From Chelativorans sp. Marseille-P2723 (GTDB lineage Bacteria > Pseudomonadota > Alphaproteobacteria > Rhizobiales > Rhizobiaceae): a DNA stretch of 64,000 nucleotides. The first letter of the stretch is position 1. Each line of letters begins with the position of its first letter. A model generated the notes under the pieces. That model was given only the letters and a program-made list of their open reading frames with translations. It did not search any database and was not told the DNA's origin. The translations under genes were made by a program, and so were the position numbers. Below are positions 41,381 to 51,954 of this stretch, piece after piece. The DNA is taken from positions 930,001 to 994,000 of the forward strand of contig NZ_CADDWI010000008.1 in NCBI RefSeq assembly GCF_902809845.1. Reading direction: 5' to 3'.

Positions 41381-41803
41381 ATGTCACGCCAGACCACCCT
41401 CACCATCCGTACCTCTGGCCCGGGTCTATATGAGTTCACCGGCGAGGCGGTGGATTTTGTCGGTCGGCAGGATGAGCGGGAGGGGTTGCTGACCGTCTTC
41501 GTGCGGCACACCTCGTGCTCTCTCCTCATCCAGGAAAATGCCGACCCGGATGTGAAACGGGATCTGGACGAATTTTTTCGCAGGCTCGTGCCGCCGTCAG
41601 ATGATCCGTCCATGCACTGGATAACACATCGGATCGAGGGGCCGGACGACATGCCGGCCCACATCAAAGCATCGCTCATGCAAACCTCCATCTGCATTCC
41701 CGTTGCAGGCGGTCGGATGGTGCTTGGCACATGGCAAGGCATCTATCTCTACGAGCATCGGACAGGAGAGCATCAGCGCCATGTGGTCCTGCATTTTTCC
41801 TGA
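41381..41803 (+). CDS. YjbQ family protein (UPF0047)
   Basis: A 140-residue YjbQ-type protein. Typical segments are FVRHTSCSLLIQENADPDVK (about 45-64), DDPSMHWITHRIEGPDDMPA and VLGTWQGIYLYEHR near the C-terminus. E. coli YjbQ has weak thiamine-phosphate synthase activity in vitro, but the natural role of the family is open. Single gene, 70 bases after the hairpin, 80 before the HlyU-like gene. Confidence 0.88.
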   Translation: MSRQTTLTIRTSGPGLYEFTGEAVDFVGRQDEREGLLTVFVRHTSCSLLIQENADPDVKRDLDEFFRRLVPPSDDPSMHWITHRIEGPDDMPAHIKASLMQTSICIPVAGGRMVLGTWQGIYLYEHRTGEHQRHVVLHFS

Positions 41804-41883
41804 GCCTTGTACAGTGCCGGCTGTTGTTTCTGTTCGAATCTGCGCTTTCGCGCTACATAAATGGAAAGGAAAAGGAGAGCGCC

Positions 41884-42180
41884 ATGTCATTTCTGAAACG
41901 GCTTTTTGGCGGCGGCGGGAGCAGGCAATCGTCCAAAGAGGAAGTGGTTGGCGGCTCGCAGGAGCATAAGGGCTTTACGATCCGCGCAACGCCATTCGCT
42001 GAAGATGGGCAGTACCAGACCTGCGGCGTCATCTCCAAAGAGGTGGATGGTACGGTGAAAGAGCACCGATTCGTTCGTGCCGACCGGTTTCCCAGCGCGG
42101 ATCTGGCTGCCGAACATGCATTGCGCAAGGGCAAGCAAATCATCGACGAGCAGGGCGACTGGATCTTCAGCCAGCAATAA
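41884..42180 (+). CDS. HlyU-like small protein
   Basis: A 98-residue protein starting MSFLKRLFGGGGS and containing EHKGFTIRATPFAEDGQYQT and EHRFVRADRFPSADLAAEHA, the pattern of the PF10115 HlyU family found across alphaproteobacteria. Despite the family name these short proteins are not the ArsR-type Vibrio HlyU, and no role is established. ATG 41884 follows GGAGAG. Probably expressed alone. Confidence 0.82.
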   Translation: MSFLKRLFGGGGSRQSSKEEVVGGSQEHKGFTIRATPFAEDGQYQTCGVISKEVDGTVKEHRFVRADRFPSADLAAEHALRKGKQIIDEQGDWIFSQQ

Positions 42181-42318
42181 TCCCTGTTTCGGCTGGCCTC
42201 AATCCTGGCAGGCCGAAACGCTACTGGTCCGCCGAAAGCGTTGCAGCACACATTTGATCGCGTGCTGAAGCAACACCAAAGGGGCTGCTGCACCTATTCC
42301 AATGAACGACATCCCGCT

Positions 42319-42777
42319 CTAGGTGCCGAAAGTGGTGCCGGGCTCGGAAGCGACAATTTCAACGAGCTCGACATCGAAGATCAGATCCTGCCCGGCTAGC
42401 GGATGATTGCCGTCTACGGTGATTTCGACGTCATTGGCATCGACGACGGTGAGCGGGATTTCCTGACCCTCGCGCGTTGTCGCTGTCAGACGCGTCCCCG
42501 GTGATACATCGAGGTCCTCCGGCAGAGCGCTGCGGGGCACCTTCTGGATCTGGCGCTCGTCACGCTGCCCATAGGCATCGTCGGCCGGGATGGTGACAGT
42601 CGACTTCTCGCCAACGGCCATGCCTTCTACGTGCCGTTCCAATCCCGGGATGATCTGCCCGCCACCGACCTGAAATTCCAAAGGCTCACGGCCATTCGAA
42701 GAATCAAACTCGGTTCCATCCTTCAACCGTCCGCTATAGTGTACGCGAACGACATCGCCGCTTTTGGCCTGTCTCAT
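42319..42777 (-). CDS. FKBP-type peptidyl-prolyl isomerase (SlyD-like)
   Basis: A 152-residue cytoplasmic isomerase with the FKBP fold interrupted by an insert-in-flap, as in SlyD: VRVHYSGRLKDGTEFDSS, EFQVGGGQIIPGLERHVEGM, then the IF domain (KVPRSALPEDLDVSPGTRL) and GNHPLAGQDLIFDVELVEI at the end. It lacks the His-rich nickel-binding tail of E. coli SlyD. It catalyses prolyl isomerisation and may act as a holdase for nascent chains. Confidence 0.92.
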   Translation of the reverse strand: MRQAKSGDVVRVHYSGRLKDGTEFDSSNGREPLEFQVGGGQIIPGLERHVEGMAVGEKSTVTIPADDAYGQRDERQIQKVPRSALPEDLDVSPGTRLTATTREGQEIPLTVVDANDVEITVDGNHPLAGQDLIFDVELVEIVASEPGTTFGT

Positions 42778-43258
42778 CTGTCTCTCTCCCTTAAATCCTG
42801 CCGAAGATTGACATAGACGGGCGACGGATGTGTTCCCGCTCTATGCATGAGAGTTGCGATCCGCGCTTGGCAGAACGCAATGTTTCCTACTGTTGTGGCG
42901 CGGAAGAACAGCATCCTCACCCGCAACCGCGCCGCAACGCGCGACATGAGAGCTGTTCATGCCGCTTTCAGCTAAGGTTAGGGCGAGGGTGCTGGATGTA
43001 AACCCTTGACGGATTCTTTTGCGGACCTGCTAATTGCCATAATGGGGCCAGTCGAAACCGACGGTCTCGCGCACCGTTCTATAGCGGTCTCACCAGAATA
43101 TTTTCCAGCGGCATCGTTATTTCGCGCCGCCGAGGCGGGAGGCTCTTCCATTTCTCCTATTCCTATTTCAGCCATTATCCGTCTCTCTGGTAAGAGCCAA
43201 GGATGGGAGAGAAACCGGACATCCTGACATTCTTGTCGGCATCGTCAGGTGAATTTCT
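42778..43258. other. Intergenic region with one promoter-like signal
   Basis: About 480 bases. Promoter-like TTGACG (43004-43009) with GCTAAT 17 bases downstream points rightwards, but nothing recognisable follows; short frames read from here lack motifs. Otherwise empty as far as I can see. Confidence 0.35.
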
Positions 43259-44515
43259 TCACCGCGCCCTGCCGGTGCTGCCGGCAAGACGATCGAGCTG
43301 CTGGCGGATGTGCGACGCTTCGGCGGGCGTGCGCGCAAGCGCTATGGCGCGGTCAAAGGAGTCGCGGGCCTCGGCATCGCGGCCAAGCTCTTTCAGAAGC
43401 GCCCCCCTTAGCCCATGGAAGTAGAAGTAGCTGGAAAGACGTTCCCCCAGAGGCTCAATGAGCGCGAGAGCGGGCTGCGCCCCGTCGGTTTTGAAGACGG
43501 CAACTGCCCGGTTCAGCGTGACAACCGGGGAAGGCTGCATGCGTTCCAGTGCCTTGTAAAGAAGCTCAATCTCGCTCCAATCCGTATCTTCTGCCTTCGC
43601 CGCACGGGCGTGCACGGCAGCGATCGCGGCCTGAACCTGATAAGGGCCGGGGACGCGGTGGCGCATCGCCTTTTCGGCAAGAGCGATGCCTTCCGCGATC
43701 TTGTCATTGCTCCAGAGCGCGCGGTTTTGGTCCTCCAGAAGCACGATATTGCCATCGGCATCGAGCCGTGCGGGGGTGCGCGCGTGCTGAAGAAGCATGA
43801 GCGCAAGGAGCCCCATGATTTCCGGCTCGGCAGGGAAGAGCCGCAGGAGCAGACGGGCCAGCCTTATCGCCTCCTCGCATAGCGGCTCGCGGACAGGCGC
43901 TTCGCCGCCGCTTGCCGAATAGCCCTCGTTGAAGATGAGATAGATCATCGCCCCCACCGCACCGAGCCTCTCGGCGCGCTCCGCAGCGCCGGGAGCGCCG
44001 AAGGGCACGTTTGCGGCAGTGATGCGGCGCTTGGCTCGCGTGATGCGCTGCTCCATTGCCTTCTCATTGACCAGAAACGCGCTGGCGATCTCGCGGACGG
44101 TGAGGCCGGAAACGATTCTGAGTGCCAGCGCAACCTGCTGCGTGGCAGGCAGATCCGGGTGGCAGCAGATGAACATGAGCCGCAAAATATCATCGCGATA
44201 CTGAGAATCATCGAGCCGCTCGACCATGTCAGCCTCCGCGTCATCCAACTCGGAAATGACATTGTCCGGCGGCAGTCCCGTCGTTCGGCTGCCTCGGCGT
44301 ACCTGATCAATCGCGGCGTTGCGGCCCACAAAGATGAGCCAGGCGGCCGGATCGCGCGGCGGGCCGTTAACCGGCCACGTTTTCAAGGCCCGCAGGCATG
44401 CTTCCTGGAAGGCTTCCTCGGCCCGGTCGAGATCGCGGAAATAGCGTAGAAGTGCACCCATTGCCTGAGGGCGAGATCCTGTCAGCGCGGTCTCTATCCA
44501 GGCCAGATCGCTCAT
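43259..44515 (-). CDS. ECF42-type RNA polymerase sigma factor with C-terminal TPR-like domain
   Basis: A 418-residue sigma factor. Sigma region 2 holds FRDLDRAEEAFQEACLRAL and DPAAWLIFVGRNAAIDQVRR; region 4 holds ALRIVSGLTVREIASAFLVN and EKAMEQRITRAKRRI. The long helical C-terminus (IYLIFNEGYSASGGEAPVRE, then VVTLNRAVAVFKTDGAQPAL) is the DUF6596/TPR-like part that marks group ECF42. ECF42 factors have no anti-sigma factor; they pair with DGPF/YCII proteins, and such a gene lies directly upstream with ATGA overlap. In Streptomyces the C-terminal domain is needed for activity. Confidence 0.92.
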   Translation of the reverse strand: MSDLAWIETALTGSRPQAMGALLRYFRDLDRAEEAFQEACLRALKTWPVNGPPRDPAAWLIFVGRNAAIDQVRRGSRTTGLPPDNVISELDDAEADMVERLDDSQYRDDILRLMFICCHPDLPATQQVALALRIVSGLTVREIASAFLVNEKAMEQRITRAKRRITAANVPFGAPGAAERAERLGAVGAMIYLIFNEGYSASGGEAPVREPLCEEAIRLARLLLRLFPAEPEIMGLLALMLLQHARTPARLDADGNIVLLEDQNRALWSNDKIAEGIALAEKAMRHRVPGPYQVQAAIAAVHARAAKAEDTDWSEIELLYKALERMQPSPVVTLNRAVAVFKTDGAQPALALIEPLGERLSSYFYFHGLRGALLKELGRDAEARDSFDRAIALARTPAEASHIRQQLDRLAGSTGRAR

Positions 44516-44907
44516 GATTTCACATCTGCCGTTTCGGGCAATGCGCCTTTTTCGAAGACGCGCAAGGCGCGGATTTCGAAAGTTCCGGCCTCGCCGTCTT
44601 TCAGCCGCTTGGCAAAGGCGATCACTTCCTCAAGATTATCGCCATCAACGATATAAAGGCCAAGCAGTTGCTCCTTGGTCTCTGCAAAAGGGCCATCAAG
44701 CACGAGCTGCTCGTTGCCGGAGGCGCGTATGGTTGTTGCGCCGGTGGTGGGAACAAGCCTGATTGCCGGGCCCATCTTGCCCTTGTCCACCCATTCCCGA
44801 GCGACCCGCTTGCGCTTGGCAAGCACCGCCTCGTCCTCGGCCTTGGACCAGGACATGACAGCGTCTTCGTCATTGTAGCAGAGTATCGCGTAAAGCATCC
44901 GGTACAT
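44512..44907 (-). CDS. YCII-related DGPF-domain protein, partner of the ECF42 sigma factor
   Basis: About 127-131 residues: [20 protein letters not shown] near the start and the family hallmark [20 protein letters not shown] at about residues 69-88. Start is ATG 44907 or ATG 44895 (MLYAILCY), the latter nearer the family norm. Overlaps the sigma factor by four bases. DGPF proteins are conserved ECF42 partners and also the likely target regulon, though their biochemical role is unknown. Confidence 0.9.
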   Translation of the reverse strand: MYRMLYAILCYNDEDAVMSWSKAEDEAVLAKRKRVAREWVDKGKMGPAIRLVPTTGATTIRASGNEQLVLDGPFAETKEQLLGLYIVDGDNLEEVIAFAKRLKDGEAGTFEIRALRVFEKGALPETADVKS

Positions 44908-45054
44908 CCCTCTCGGTGGAAGACGATCCAGAATGCCTTATGCCGACAGGGCGGGTCGAGGTTTTTTCACGCAGTGGAAGCAGGTGACAAGCAGCCTGAT
45001 TTGCCTGCTTTCTCTTGCGCTACAGCAAAATCCGGCTATCTAGTCGGCTCCGAT

Positions 45055-46104
45055 ATGAAAACGCTCACCATCCGCCAGCCTGACGACTGGCACCTGCACC
45101 TGCGCGACGCTGCGATCTTGAAAGCAGTGGCGCCCTTTTCCGCCGCGCACTTTAAGCGTGCCATCATCATGCCCAACCTGGTTCCGCCGGTGGTTACCGC
45201 CGCTGACGCCATGGCCTACCGGGAGCAGATCGTGGCCGCTTTGCCGCCCGATAGTGATTTTCAACCGCTGATGACGCTCTATCTTACGGAAGGAAGCCGG
45301 GCGGATGACATTGAAGCGGGATTTCGCGACGGCCTGGTGACCGCGGTGAAGCTTTACCCTGCCGGAGCAACCACCAACTCTCAAAGCGGGGTGCGCAACA
45401 TCGAAGCGGTGATGCCCGTTCTGGAACGCATGGCGGAAATAGGAATGCCGCTTTGCATGCATGGCGAGGTAACCGATCCCGCTATTGATATATTCGATCG
45501 CGAAGCTGTCTTCATCGAGCGAGTACTTCAGCCGCTGCGGCGCCGGCTTCCTGAACTGAGGATCGTCATGGAGCATGTGACGACGAAGGACGGCGTCGAT
45601 TTCGTGCAAGCGGCGGGAGAAAATACGGCCGGGACGATCACCACGCATCACCTCATCATCAATCGGAACGCCATCCTGGCGGGTGGGATCCGCCCCCATT
45701 ACTATTGCCTTCCCGTGGCCAAGCGAGAAACGCACAGGCTGGCCTTGCGGAAGGCGGCAACGGCCGGCGAGGGGCGTTTCTTCCTTGGCACGGACTCCGC
45801 GCCCCATGTGGATCCGCTGAAGGAATGCGCCTGCGGCTGTGCCGGCGTTTTCAACGCGCCCAACACGCTCGCCTGCCTTGCGCATGTCTTCGAGGAAGAG
45901 GGTGCGCTCGACCGGCTGGAGGCGTTCACCTCGCTCAATGGTCCATCCTTTTACAAGCTGCCGGTCAATGAAAGGCACGTTACGCTCAGGTGGAATGACG
46001 AACCGGTTGAGGTGCCCAGCAAGATCAACGCGGGCGGCGAGACCATCACTGTCTTCGATCCAATGTTTCCCATCCACTGGAGCGTCGAGAGCGGGGCTTC
46101 CTGA
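45055..46104 (+). CDS. pyrC: Dihydroorotase (class II)
   Basis: A 349-residue zinc enzyme cyclising carbamoyl aspartate to dihydroorotate, step three of pyrimidine synthesis. Metal ligands are visible: H-L-H in [13 protein letters not shown] (residues 10-22), the carbamylated Lys in [13 protein letters not shown] (about 103), [10 protein letters not shown] (about 139), [10 protein letters not shown] (about 178) and the Asp in GTDSAPH (about 250). ATG 45055 gives the family length and [13 protein letters not shown] start. pyrE follows 89 bases later, so the two likely form a unit. Confidence 0.97.
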   Translation: MKTLTIRQPDDWHLHLRDAAILKAVAPFSAAHFKRAIIMPNLVPPVVTAADAMAYREQIVAALPPDSDFQPLMTLYLTEGSRADDIEAGFRDGLVTAVKLYPAGATTNSQSGVRNIEAVMPVLERMAEIGMPLCMHGEVTDPAIDIFDREAVFIERVLQPLRRRLPELRIVMEHVTTKDGVDFVQAAGENTAGTITTHHLIINRNAILAGGIRPHYYCLPVAKRETHRLALRKAATAGEGRFFLGTDSAPHVDPLKECACGCAGVFNAPNTLACLAHVFEEEGALDRLEAFTSLNGPSFYKLPVNERHVTLRWNDEPVEVPSKINAGGETITVFDPMFPIHWSVESGAS

Positions 46105-46193
46105 GATTTGCCGCAGTGACGTTCCCGCGGTGCCCTGAGCAAGCAAGACAGAACCGAATATCCTGGCAGAAACATCAAGAACGGAGCTCGTCC

Positions 46194-46892
46194 ATGTTCG
46201 CCAACACCTTTCCGGATAAAGAGCTGATCGCCGACACAGTGGCCAGGATGCTCATCGAGATCGAAGCCGTTCATATCCGCGCAGGCGAACCCTACACTTT
46301 CACCTCCGGCCTCAAGAGCCCCGTCTATATCGATTGCAGAAAGCTGATCTCTTACCCGCGCATCCGCTCGGCCATAATCGATTTCGGCGCTTCCGTCGTG
46401 CTGCGCGACGCAGGCTTTGAGCAGTTTGACATCGTGGCAGGGGGGGAGACAGCCGGCATTCCGTTTGCTGCCTGGCTGGCGGACCGGCTGGCTCTGCCGA
46501 TGCTTTATGTACGCAAGAAGCCGAAGGGCTTTGGCCGCAATGCGCAGATCGAGGGCGATCTGGCGGAGGGCGCACGGGTGCTGCTGGTGGAGGATCTTAC
46601 GACCGATGGCGGCAGCAAGATCAAGTTCGCGGAAGCGATCCGGAACGCGGGTGCGAATGTGACCGACACCTTTGCCGTTTTCTATTACGACATTTTTCCG
46701 GAAGCGCCGGACCGTTTAAAAGCAGCCGGCATGCGGCTCCACTATCTTACCACCTGGTGGGATGTTCTAAGAGTCTGCCGGCGCGACAATCATTTCGGCA
46801 CGGAGGCGCTGGATGCGGCTGAAAGCTTCCTCAACGCGCCTCTGCAATGGTCTGCAAAGCATGGCGGCATTGCCGAGTTGAAGCGAGAATAG
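46194..46892 (+). CDS. pyrE: Orotate phosphoribosyltransferase
   Basis: A 232-residue enzyme joining orotate to PRPP to give OMP, step five of pyrimidine synthesis. Motifs: [20 protein letters not shown] (about 35-54), [36 protein letters not shown] and the PRPP loop [20 protein letters not shown] (about 127-146). Slightly longer than E. coli PyrE with a C-terminal extension usual in rhizobia. ATG 46194 follows GGAGC. Adjacent pyrC strengthens the call. Confidence 0.96.
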   Translation: MFANTFPDKELIADTVARMLIEIEAVHIRAGEPYTFTSGLKSPVYIDCRKLISYPRIRSAIIDFGASVVLRDAGFEQFDIVAGGETAGIPFAAWLADRLALPMLYVRKKPKGFGRNAQIEGDLAEGARVLLVEDLTTDGGSKIKFAEAIRNAGANVTDTFAVFYYDIFPEAPDRLKAAGMRLHYLTTWWDVLRVCRRDNHFGTEALDAAESFLNAPLQWSAKHGGIAELKRE

Positions 46893-46946
46893 TTGACGTA
46901 CACGTAAAAGCGGGCAAGGCTGATCCTCAAAACCGGAGGATCGGAA

Positions 46947-47813
46947 ATGTCGCTAGCGGGAAAGACCCTTTTCATCTCAGGTGGCAGCCGGGGCATCGGA
47001 TTGGCCATTGCCCTTCGTGCCGCGCGTGACGGCGCCAACGTCACGATCGCGGCCAAGACGGACAAGCCTCACCCGAAGCTGCCTGGCACGATCCACACCG
47101 CGAAAGATGAGATAGAGGCTGCAGGCGGAAAGGCGTTGGCAGTCATCTGCGATATTCGCGATGAAAAGCAGGTGAAAGAGGCAGTCGCCGCGACGGTCGA
47201 GCGCTTTGGCGGCATCGACATCTGCGTCAACAATGCAAGCGCGATCCAGCTTACGGGGACGCTGGAAACGGAAATGAGGCGCTTTGACCTGATGCATCAA
47301 GTCAATACGCGCGGCACTTTCCTCGTTTCCAAGACCTGCATCACCCATTTGAAGGAATCGGAAAATCCCCACATTCTGAATCTCTCCCCGCCACTTGACA
47401 TGCAGGCCAAGTGGTTCAAGAACCACGTCGCTTACACCATGGCCAAATTCGGCATGTCCATGTGCACATTGGGCATGAGTGCGGAGTTCGCTGCCGATGG
47501 TATTGCCGTTAATTCACTTTGGCCCCTGACCGCCATAGACACGGCTGCGGTACGCAACCTTCTCGGTGGCGAGGCCATGGCACGCATCAGCCGCTCCCCG
47601 AAAATCGTGGCGGACGCAGCCCATGCGATCCTCTGCCGCCCGGCAACCGAGTGCACGGGAAATTTCTTCATCGATGAAGTTGTATTGCGGGAGGAGGGCA
47701 TCACGGATTTCTCCGGCTACGCGCCAGGTGTGGATGTGCTTGCAAGCGATTTCTTTGTCCCAGACGCTGTTCTGGAGAAAGTCAATACAAGACTACGGAG
47801 GTTGGAAGTATAA
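46947..47813 (+). CDS. Short-chain dehydrogenase/reductase (HSDL2-like)
   Basis: A 288-residue SDR with the NAD(P) motif TLFISGGSRGIGLAIALRAA (residues 7-26), ICVNNASAIQLTG near 92, and the catalytic Tyr-x3-Lys in VAYTMAKFGMSMC (about 162). The region AAKTDKPHPKLPGTIHTAKD and the C-terminal EEGITDFSGYAPG match the HSDL2-like subgroup, whose eukaryotic member is peroxisomal with an unsettled substrate. The catalytic Ser position reads LNLSPPLD, as in that subgroup. Preceded by a GGAGGAT-like site. Single gene. Confidence 0.88.
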   Translation: MSLAGKTLFISGGSRGIGLAIALRAARDGANVTIAAKTDKPHPKLPGTIHTAKDEIEAAGGKALAVICDIRDEKQVKEAVAATVERFGGIDICVNNASAIQLTGTLETEMRRFDLMHQVNTRGTFLVSKTCITHLKESENPHILNLSPPLDMQAKWFKNHVAYTMAKFGMSMCTLGMSAEFAADGIAVNSLWPLTAIDTAAVRNLLGGEAMARISRSPKIVADAAHAILCRPATECTGNFFIDEVVLREEGITDFSGYAPGVDVLASDFFVPDAVLEKVNTRLRRLEV

Positions 47814-47886
47814 AGGAGGCGCCTGCTTTCAGGGAACTTTTAATGGGTATGTTCGTTTTCTTACGTCGATCGAATGGAGGATGAAC

Positions 47887-48111
47887 ATGCGCGCAGTCAA
47901 CATCATCACTCTTCTTCTGATCATTATTGGCGGGCTGAACTGGCTGCTGGTAGGACTTTTCCAGGTGGATCTGGTTGCTGCGATTTTCGGCGGTCAGGAA
48001 GCTATTCTCTCCCGGATCGTCTACATACTGGTAGGTCTGTCAGCCCTGTGGCAACTAATGCCATTGTTCCGGACCTTCAATGAAGACGAAGTAATTGCCC
48101 AACGCCACTAA
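47887..48111 (+). CDS. DUF378 family small membrane protein
   Basis: A 74-residue protein with two membrane segments (VNIITLLLIIIGGLNWLLVG and LSRIVYILVGLSALWQLMPL) and the DUF378 hallmark GGLNWLLVGLF. ATG 47887 has GGAGG six bases upstream; ATG 47881 would abut it. Function unknown. Converges with the autotransporter gene across a GTTCGGGCCC repeat. Confidence 0.85.
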   Translation: MRAVNIITLLLIIIGGLNWLLVGLFQVDLVAAIFGGQEAILSRIVYILVGLSALWQLMPLFRTFNEDEVIAQRH

Positions 48112-48138
48112 GCACCGAAGTGGTTCGTTTCCGTAGAC

Positions 48139-48162
48139 GTTCGGGCCCGTTCGGGCCCGAAC
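48139..48162. repeat. Tandem GTTCGGGCCC palindromic repeat between convergent genes
   Basis: GTTCGGGCCC occurs twice head to tail (48139-48148, 48149-48158) and ends GAAC, so GTTCGGGCCCGAAC forms a perfect palindrome. It may act as a bidirectional terminator hairpin; no long T-run follows. Confidence 0.5.
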
Positions 48163-48178
48163 CGGCTTTACGCAATCA

Positions 48179-51100
48179 CTACCACGTGGCGCGGAACCCG
48201 ATGCTGCCGCCGACGCGATAGCTGTCGGTGAAGTGTGCAAAGCTGCTCTTGGCGGTAGCCTCGCCATAGACCGAGTAATGGTTGTCCGCCCAGTTGTAAG
48301 TGCCGCCCATTCCGAGGCCACCCCACAATGTCTGCTCCTCAGTAACGAAGTCTACATCGGCAACCACGACATGGGAGCGGTTGCGGAAATCGTAATAGAT
48401 ATTTGCAATGCCGTAGAGCTGGGCGCGGGCGAGCTTACCATCCGCGTCCTGCCAATCATTCGTGCGTTCCGCCGCGATGCCGATCCGGCCCGTCAATCTC
48501 TCTGAATCGGCGAGGCTTACCAGTGTGTCGAAGGGGCCGGAGAAATCATCATAATCCACCGAGGAGAAGGAAAGCTGGGCTTGCGGTGTAACCGACCAAA
48601 GAGCCGCCAGATCAAAGCGCATCCCGCTCTCAACGCTCAGCGCGTAGCCAATGGCCTTATTGTTCTCCACTAGCTTTGTGCCGAGCGCTTCTGAGCCCAG
48701 GTCGCTTTCATAGCGGCTCACCTGTGCCTGGCCGTCTACATAAAACCCGGACGGCCCATACCATGTCAGGCTTGCGCCACCGCCATAGCCGATTGTGTCG
48801 ATGGAGCCTTTGCCGTGGATGGCTTCGACGTCGGCTTTGCCAGTTCCGTAATGAACGCTGGCACCGCCGAGCAGCACCCCATAATCCCCTTCTTGTAGCA
48901 GCACGTCGGCGCCGGCTTGTGCCTTCCATATACCTTGGGAGAATTCGAACCCCGCGGTGCTCTCTTTCGGAATAAAGTGGCTGGCGCTGCCTTTCAGTCT
49001 GAGCCAGAGGCCGCTGCTTTCGACCACGGCGCTTTCATAGATCTCATCCGGTATTGCAGGCGGCCAGCTCTTCAGATCCATCACCGGCATTGCTTCGGGA
49101 GAGAACCTGTTGAACCAGGTCCTGTTGCCGAGCCGCTGCTGCAATGTCCCCAATCCGTTCAGGTCCTGCAGCGTGTTGGCATAGGCTTCATATATCGGAA
49201 CGCCCGGTTGGTAATAATCGGAGCGCAAATACCAGTCGCCGTCATTGGGAGTGTCGATGCCGCCCTGGTAGAGCATGTACGCATAGGCGCCATTGATGAT
49301 CGCCTGCTGCCCACTCAGATCATAATCTCCGATGAGCCTGAATTCGCCTTCCGAGAGACCGCCGACATCGATGATTTTGATCTCATCCGCGGGCTCACCC
49401 TGACCGCCGACATGATTGACCTTCACAAATGACTTTCCCGAAGTGGAACCGGCCACATTGAGCCTGTCCGTCACTGCGGCGTCGCTCAGATCTGTGTTAA
49501 GGGTGAGCAAGCCATCCAGACCAATATAGTCGCTTTCGATTGTGACGGTGTTGCCGAGGGCACCGCCATTGAGCATGATCGTGCCGCTATTGGTCAGGTT
49601 GCCGTCAATGGTGAAGTTTCCCGCCGGCCCTCCTTCAAACAGGGGGAGAGCGTCGGCGGCTGCGATTATCCCGGCATTTTCTACCGGACCTATGGCCGTG
49701 CCGTAGCCGCCAAGAATACCGCCGGCTTTGACGTCAGTTTTGCCGCCGCTCAACAATCGTGCGCTCGGATGATTGGCATCGCCAACCGCCAGCACGCCGC
49801 CCTCACGTACGATCGTTCCATGTACCACGGTTGAAAGCCTGTTTATCACCAGGTTCCCACCGAATACGTCGATCGTGTTGGAACTGGACGTGCCGTTGAT
49901 GAGCGCGGTGCCGGAGTGGATCGAGATATTGTCGATGCCGGTGATGGCGTAGCCGGCGCCATAGGTGAAGATATCGTCTTCTTCTACCATGAAGTCGATG
50001 TTGGCAAGCCCCTGTCCGACGATGTTGCCGTCGATGCCCCCGCTATAAATGTTCAGTTGGTCGGCATAGGCGGAGAGCAGGATGTCGCCGGAAATCTTGC
50101 CGCTCCGTTGCTCTAGCGTGGAAGCTGCGCCCATACCTGTCAGGTCTATCGCGGCATCCGCGCCCGTGATGTCCCCTGAATTTTCGACAATCACTGCGTG
50201 GTCTATTCCGATCGCGATCGCCTTATCCGCGGTGATCGTGCCGCTATTCGTCACGAAGCCGGTTGCATTCTGTCCGGTAAAGTAGCCAAGGAACTGGTCG
50301 ACATCGCGCACGAGGATGCCATGCTCATTGGCCGCGATGCTGCCTTCGTTGACGATGCCGTCATGAAAATTGTGAATGTTTTCGATATGGACGCCGACTT
50401 TCTCCGCAGTGATCGTGCCACTGTTGATGATGCCGCCATCAAAATGGGGAACGCCGCCTTCCACCAATATGCCGGTAGAACCGCTGATTATGCCGGAATT
50501 CCGGATGCCATCACTGAAGGTCGCCCGGTGATTGATGTGGATGCCCATGCCATCGGGATCGGCTTCGATGCGGCCGCGATTGTCGACACCGTCAGTGAAG
50601 CTGGTATGACCTATGACGATACCGTCATGACCTTTGATCGTGGCATCTGCCTCGTTGACAATCCCGCCGGTGAAATCGCGAACGTCCCAGATATTGATTC
50701 CGGCTGTGCTGGTGCCCAGGCCTTCAATCAGACCATGATTGCGGATGCCGCCCTCGAAAATCGTCGTATCGCGGGTAGGGTCGGTAATGTCGATGCCATG
50801 CGTGGCGCCGATTATCGAACTGTTGGTATCGTTGAAAATGCCGTCGGTGAAAATCGGAAGATTGGCGATCCGGATGCCTGCGCCGCTGGTTCCGATGATG
50901 AGATGGCCGTTTGAAATTCCGCCGGAAAAGCTGCTTCCCGCATTGCCGCTTATCCAGATGCCATGGGTGCCTGATATGGTGGCTGGCAGCGATATCCTCT
51001 CGTTCAGGATCCCTCCGGTGAGGTCCCGAAATTCTCAAGGCGTATTCCGTTTCCTGCAACGCCCTCGATCACACGATAGTTCTGGATGCCACCGCTGAGA

Positions 51101-51603
51101 TTAGTGCCGTTTTCCAGCCAGACACCATGCACGGCGGCGATAATCATGCCGTCATTGGTGCTGGGCACCCTGGTGCCGTTGACGATGCCCGCCACATCAG
51201 ACCTGGAGATGCGGATGCCATTCTGCTCCGCTTCCACCGTACCGTGGTTTGTGACCTTGCCGCCTATGGAACTGCCCATGATGTCGATCCCATCATCCCC
51301 CGTGGCAGTAGGGGAGGAGGTGGCTGTGTTCACGCGGCCAGTAAAGTCATTGATCAGGCTGCCGGTGATGTTGGAATTGATGACCTGCACGCAGTCGACG
51401 GTCGCCGTATTGATGAAGTCGCCGTTAATCGTCTCACCAATCAATGTCGTATCGACCGAGAGTGCGCCATCTGGGCAGGCTGCTGCGGCTCCTGACCCGA
51501 GAACGTTTACCGCTGCGCCACCAATCATCGCAGTAGTTGCCAACAACCAATGCCTTCGCACGGACCGCATACGCAGCCGGGCGCCAAGAAAGACCCAATT
51601 CAT
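48179..51603 (-). pseudogene. Autotransporter with repeat passenger (first paralogue), split by a 1-bp indel
   Basis: Two minus-strand frames form one autotransporter. The 5' frame (ATG 51603) has a signal-like N-terminus (LLATTAMIGGAAVNVLGSGA) and the first GGI-N-G-I passenger repeats, ending at TGA 51004-51006. The passenger continues without stops in the adjacent frame, through the ATG at 50548, to the barrel ending GGSIGFRATW. Adding one G to the GGG at 51025-51027 (minus strand) restores about 1141 residues. The passenger is built of GG-I-NSG-I-type beta-helix turns, then a C-terminal barrel (LWLRLKGSASHF onward). Likely a surface adhesin when intact. Confidence 0.8.
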
Positions 51604-51954
51604 GTGACCTCCGAGCGATAAACTACCTGCAGCTAAAATCGTTTACGAGTATGCGTATGGGAACTTTAGATTTGCATGGACGATACGAGCTTCGGCATCA
51701 ATCCTGATGCAGGAAAATGGGTTTGCCATAAAATCAATAACGATCGCTACATCCGAAGTCCAGACGTCGTCTAACCTTGTTCCGTCTCTCGTATTCTATC
51801 TCCACAGGAACTTATATACCGGTGTGAAATGTCTCTCTGTATACGTATAATGGATGATTGTACCAGGCCGGAGGAGCACTTGCCTGGAAGTGCCGGAAAG
51901 GCTTATCGAAGCTGCCCGCCGACACTGGCCGGCGGGCATAGGAAGGGTCTGCCG
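51604..51954. other. Intergenic region between two autotransporters, with a hairpin
   Basis: About 350 bases, AT-rich near the first autotransporter start, where its promoter must lie. GCCCGCCG (51914-51921) and CGGCGGGC (51930-51937) form a hairpin just after the second autotransporter stop, a probable terminator without a clear T-run. No gene recognised. Confidence 0.5.

Noticed and set aside
45040-46146. 368-codon minus-strand open frame
   Set aside because: Antisense shadow of pyrC.
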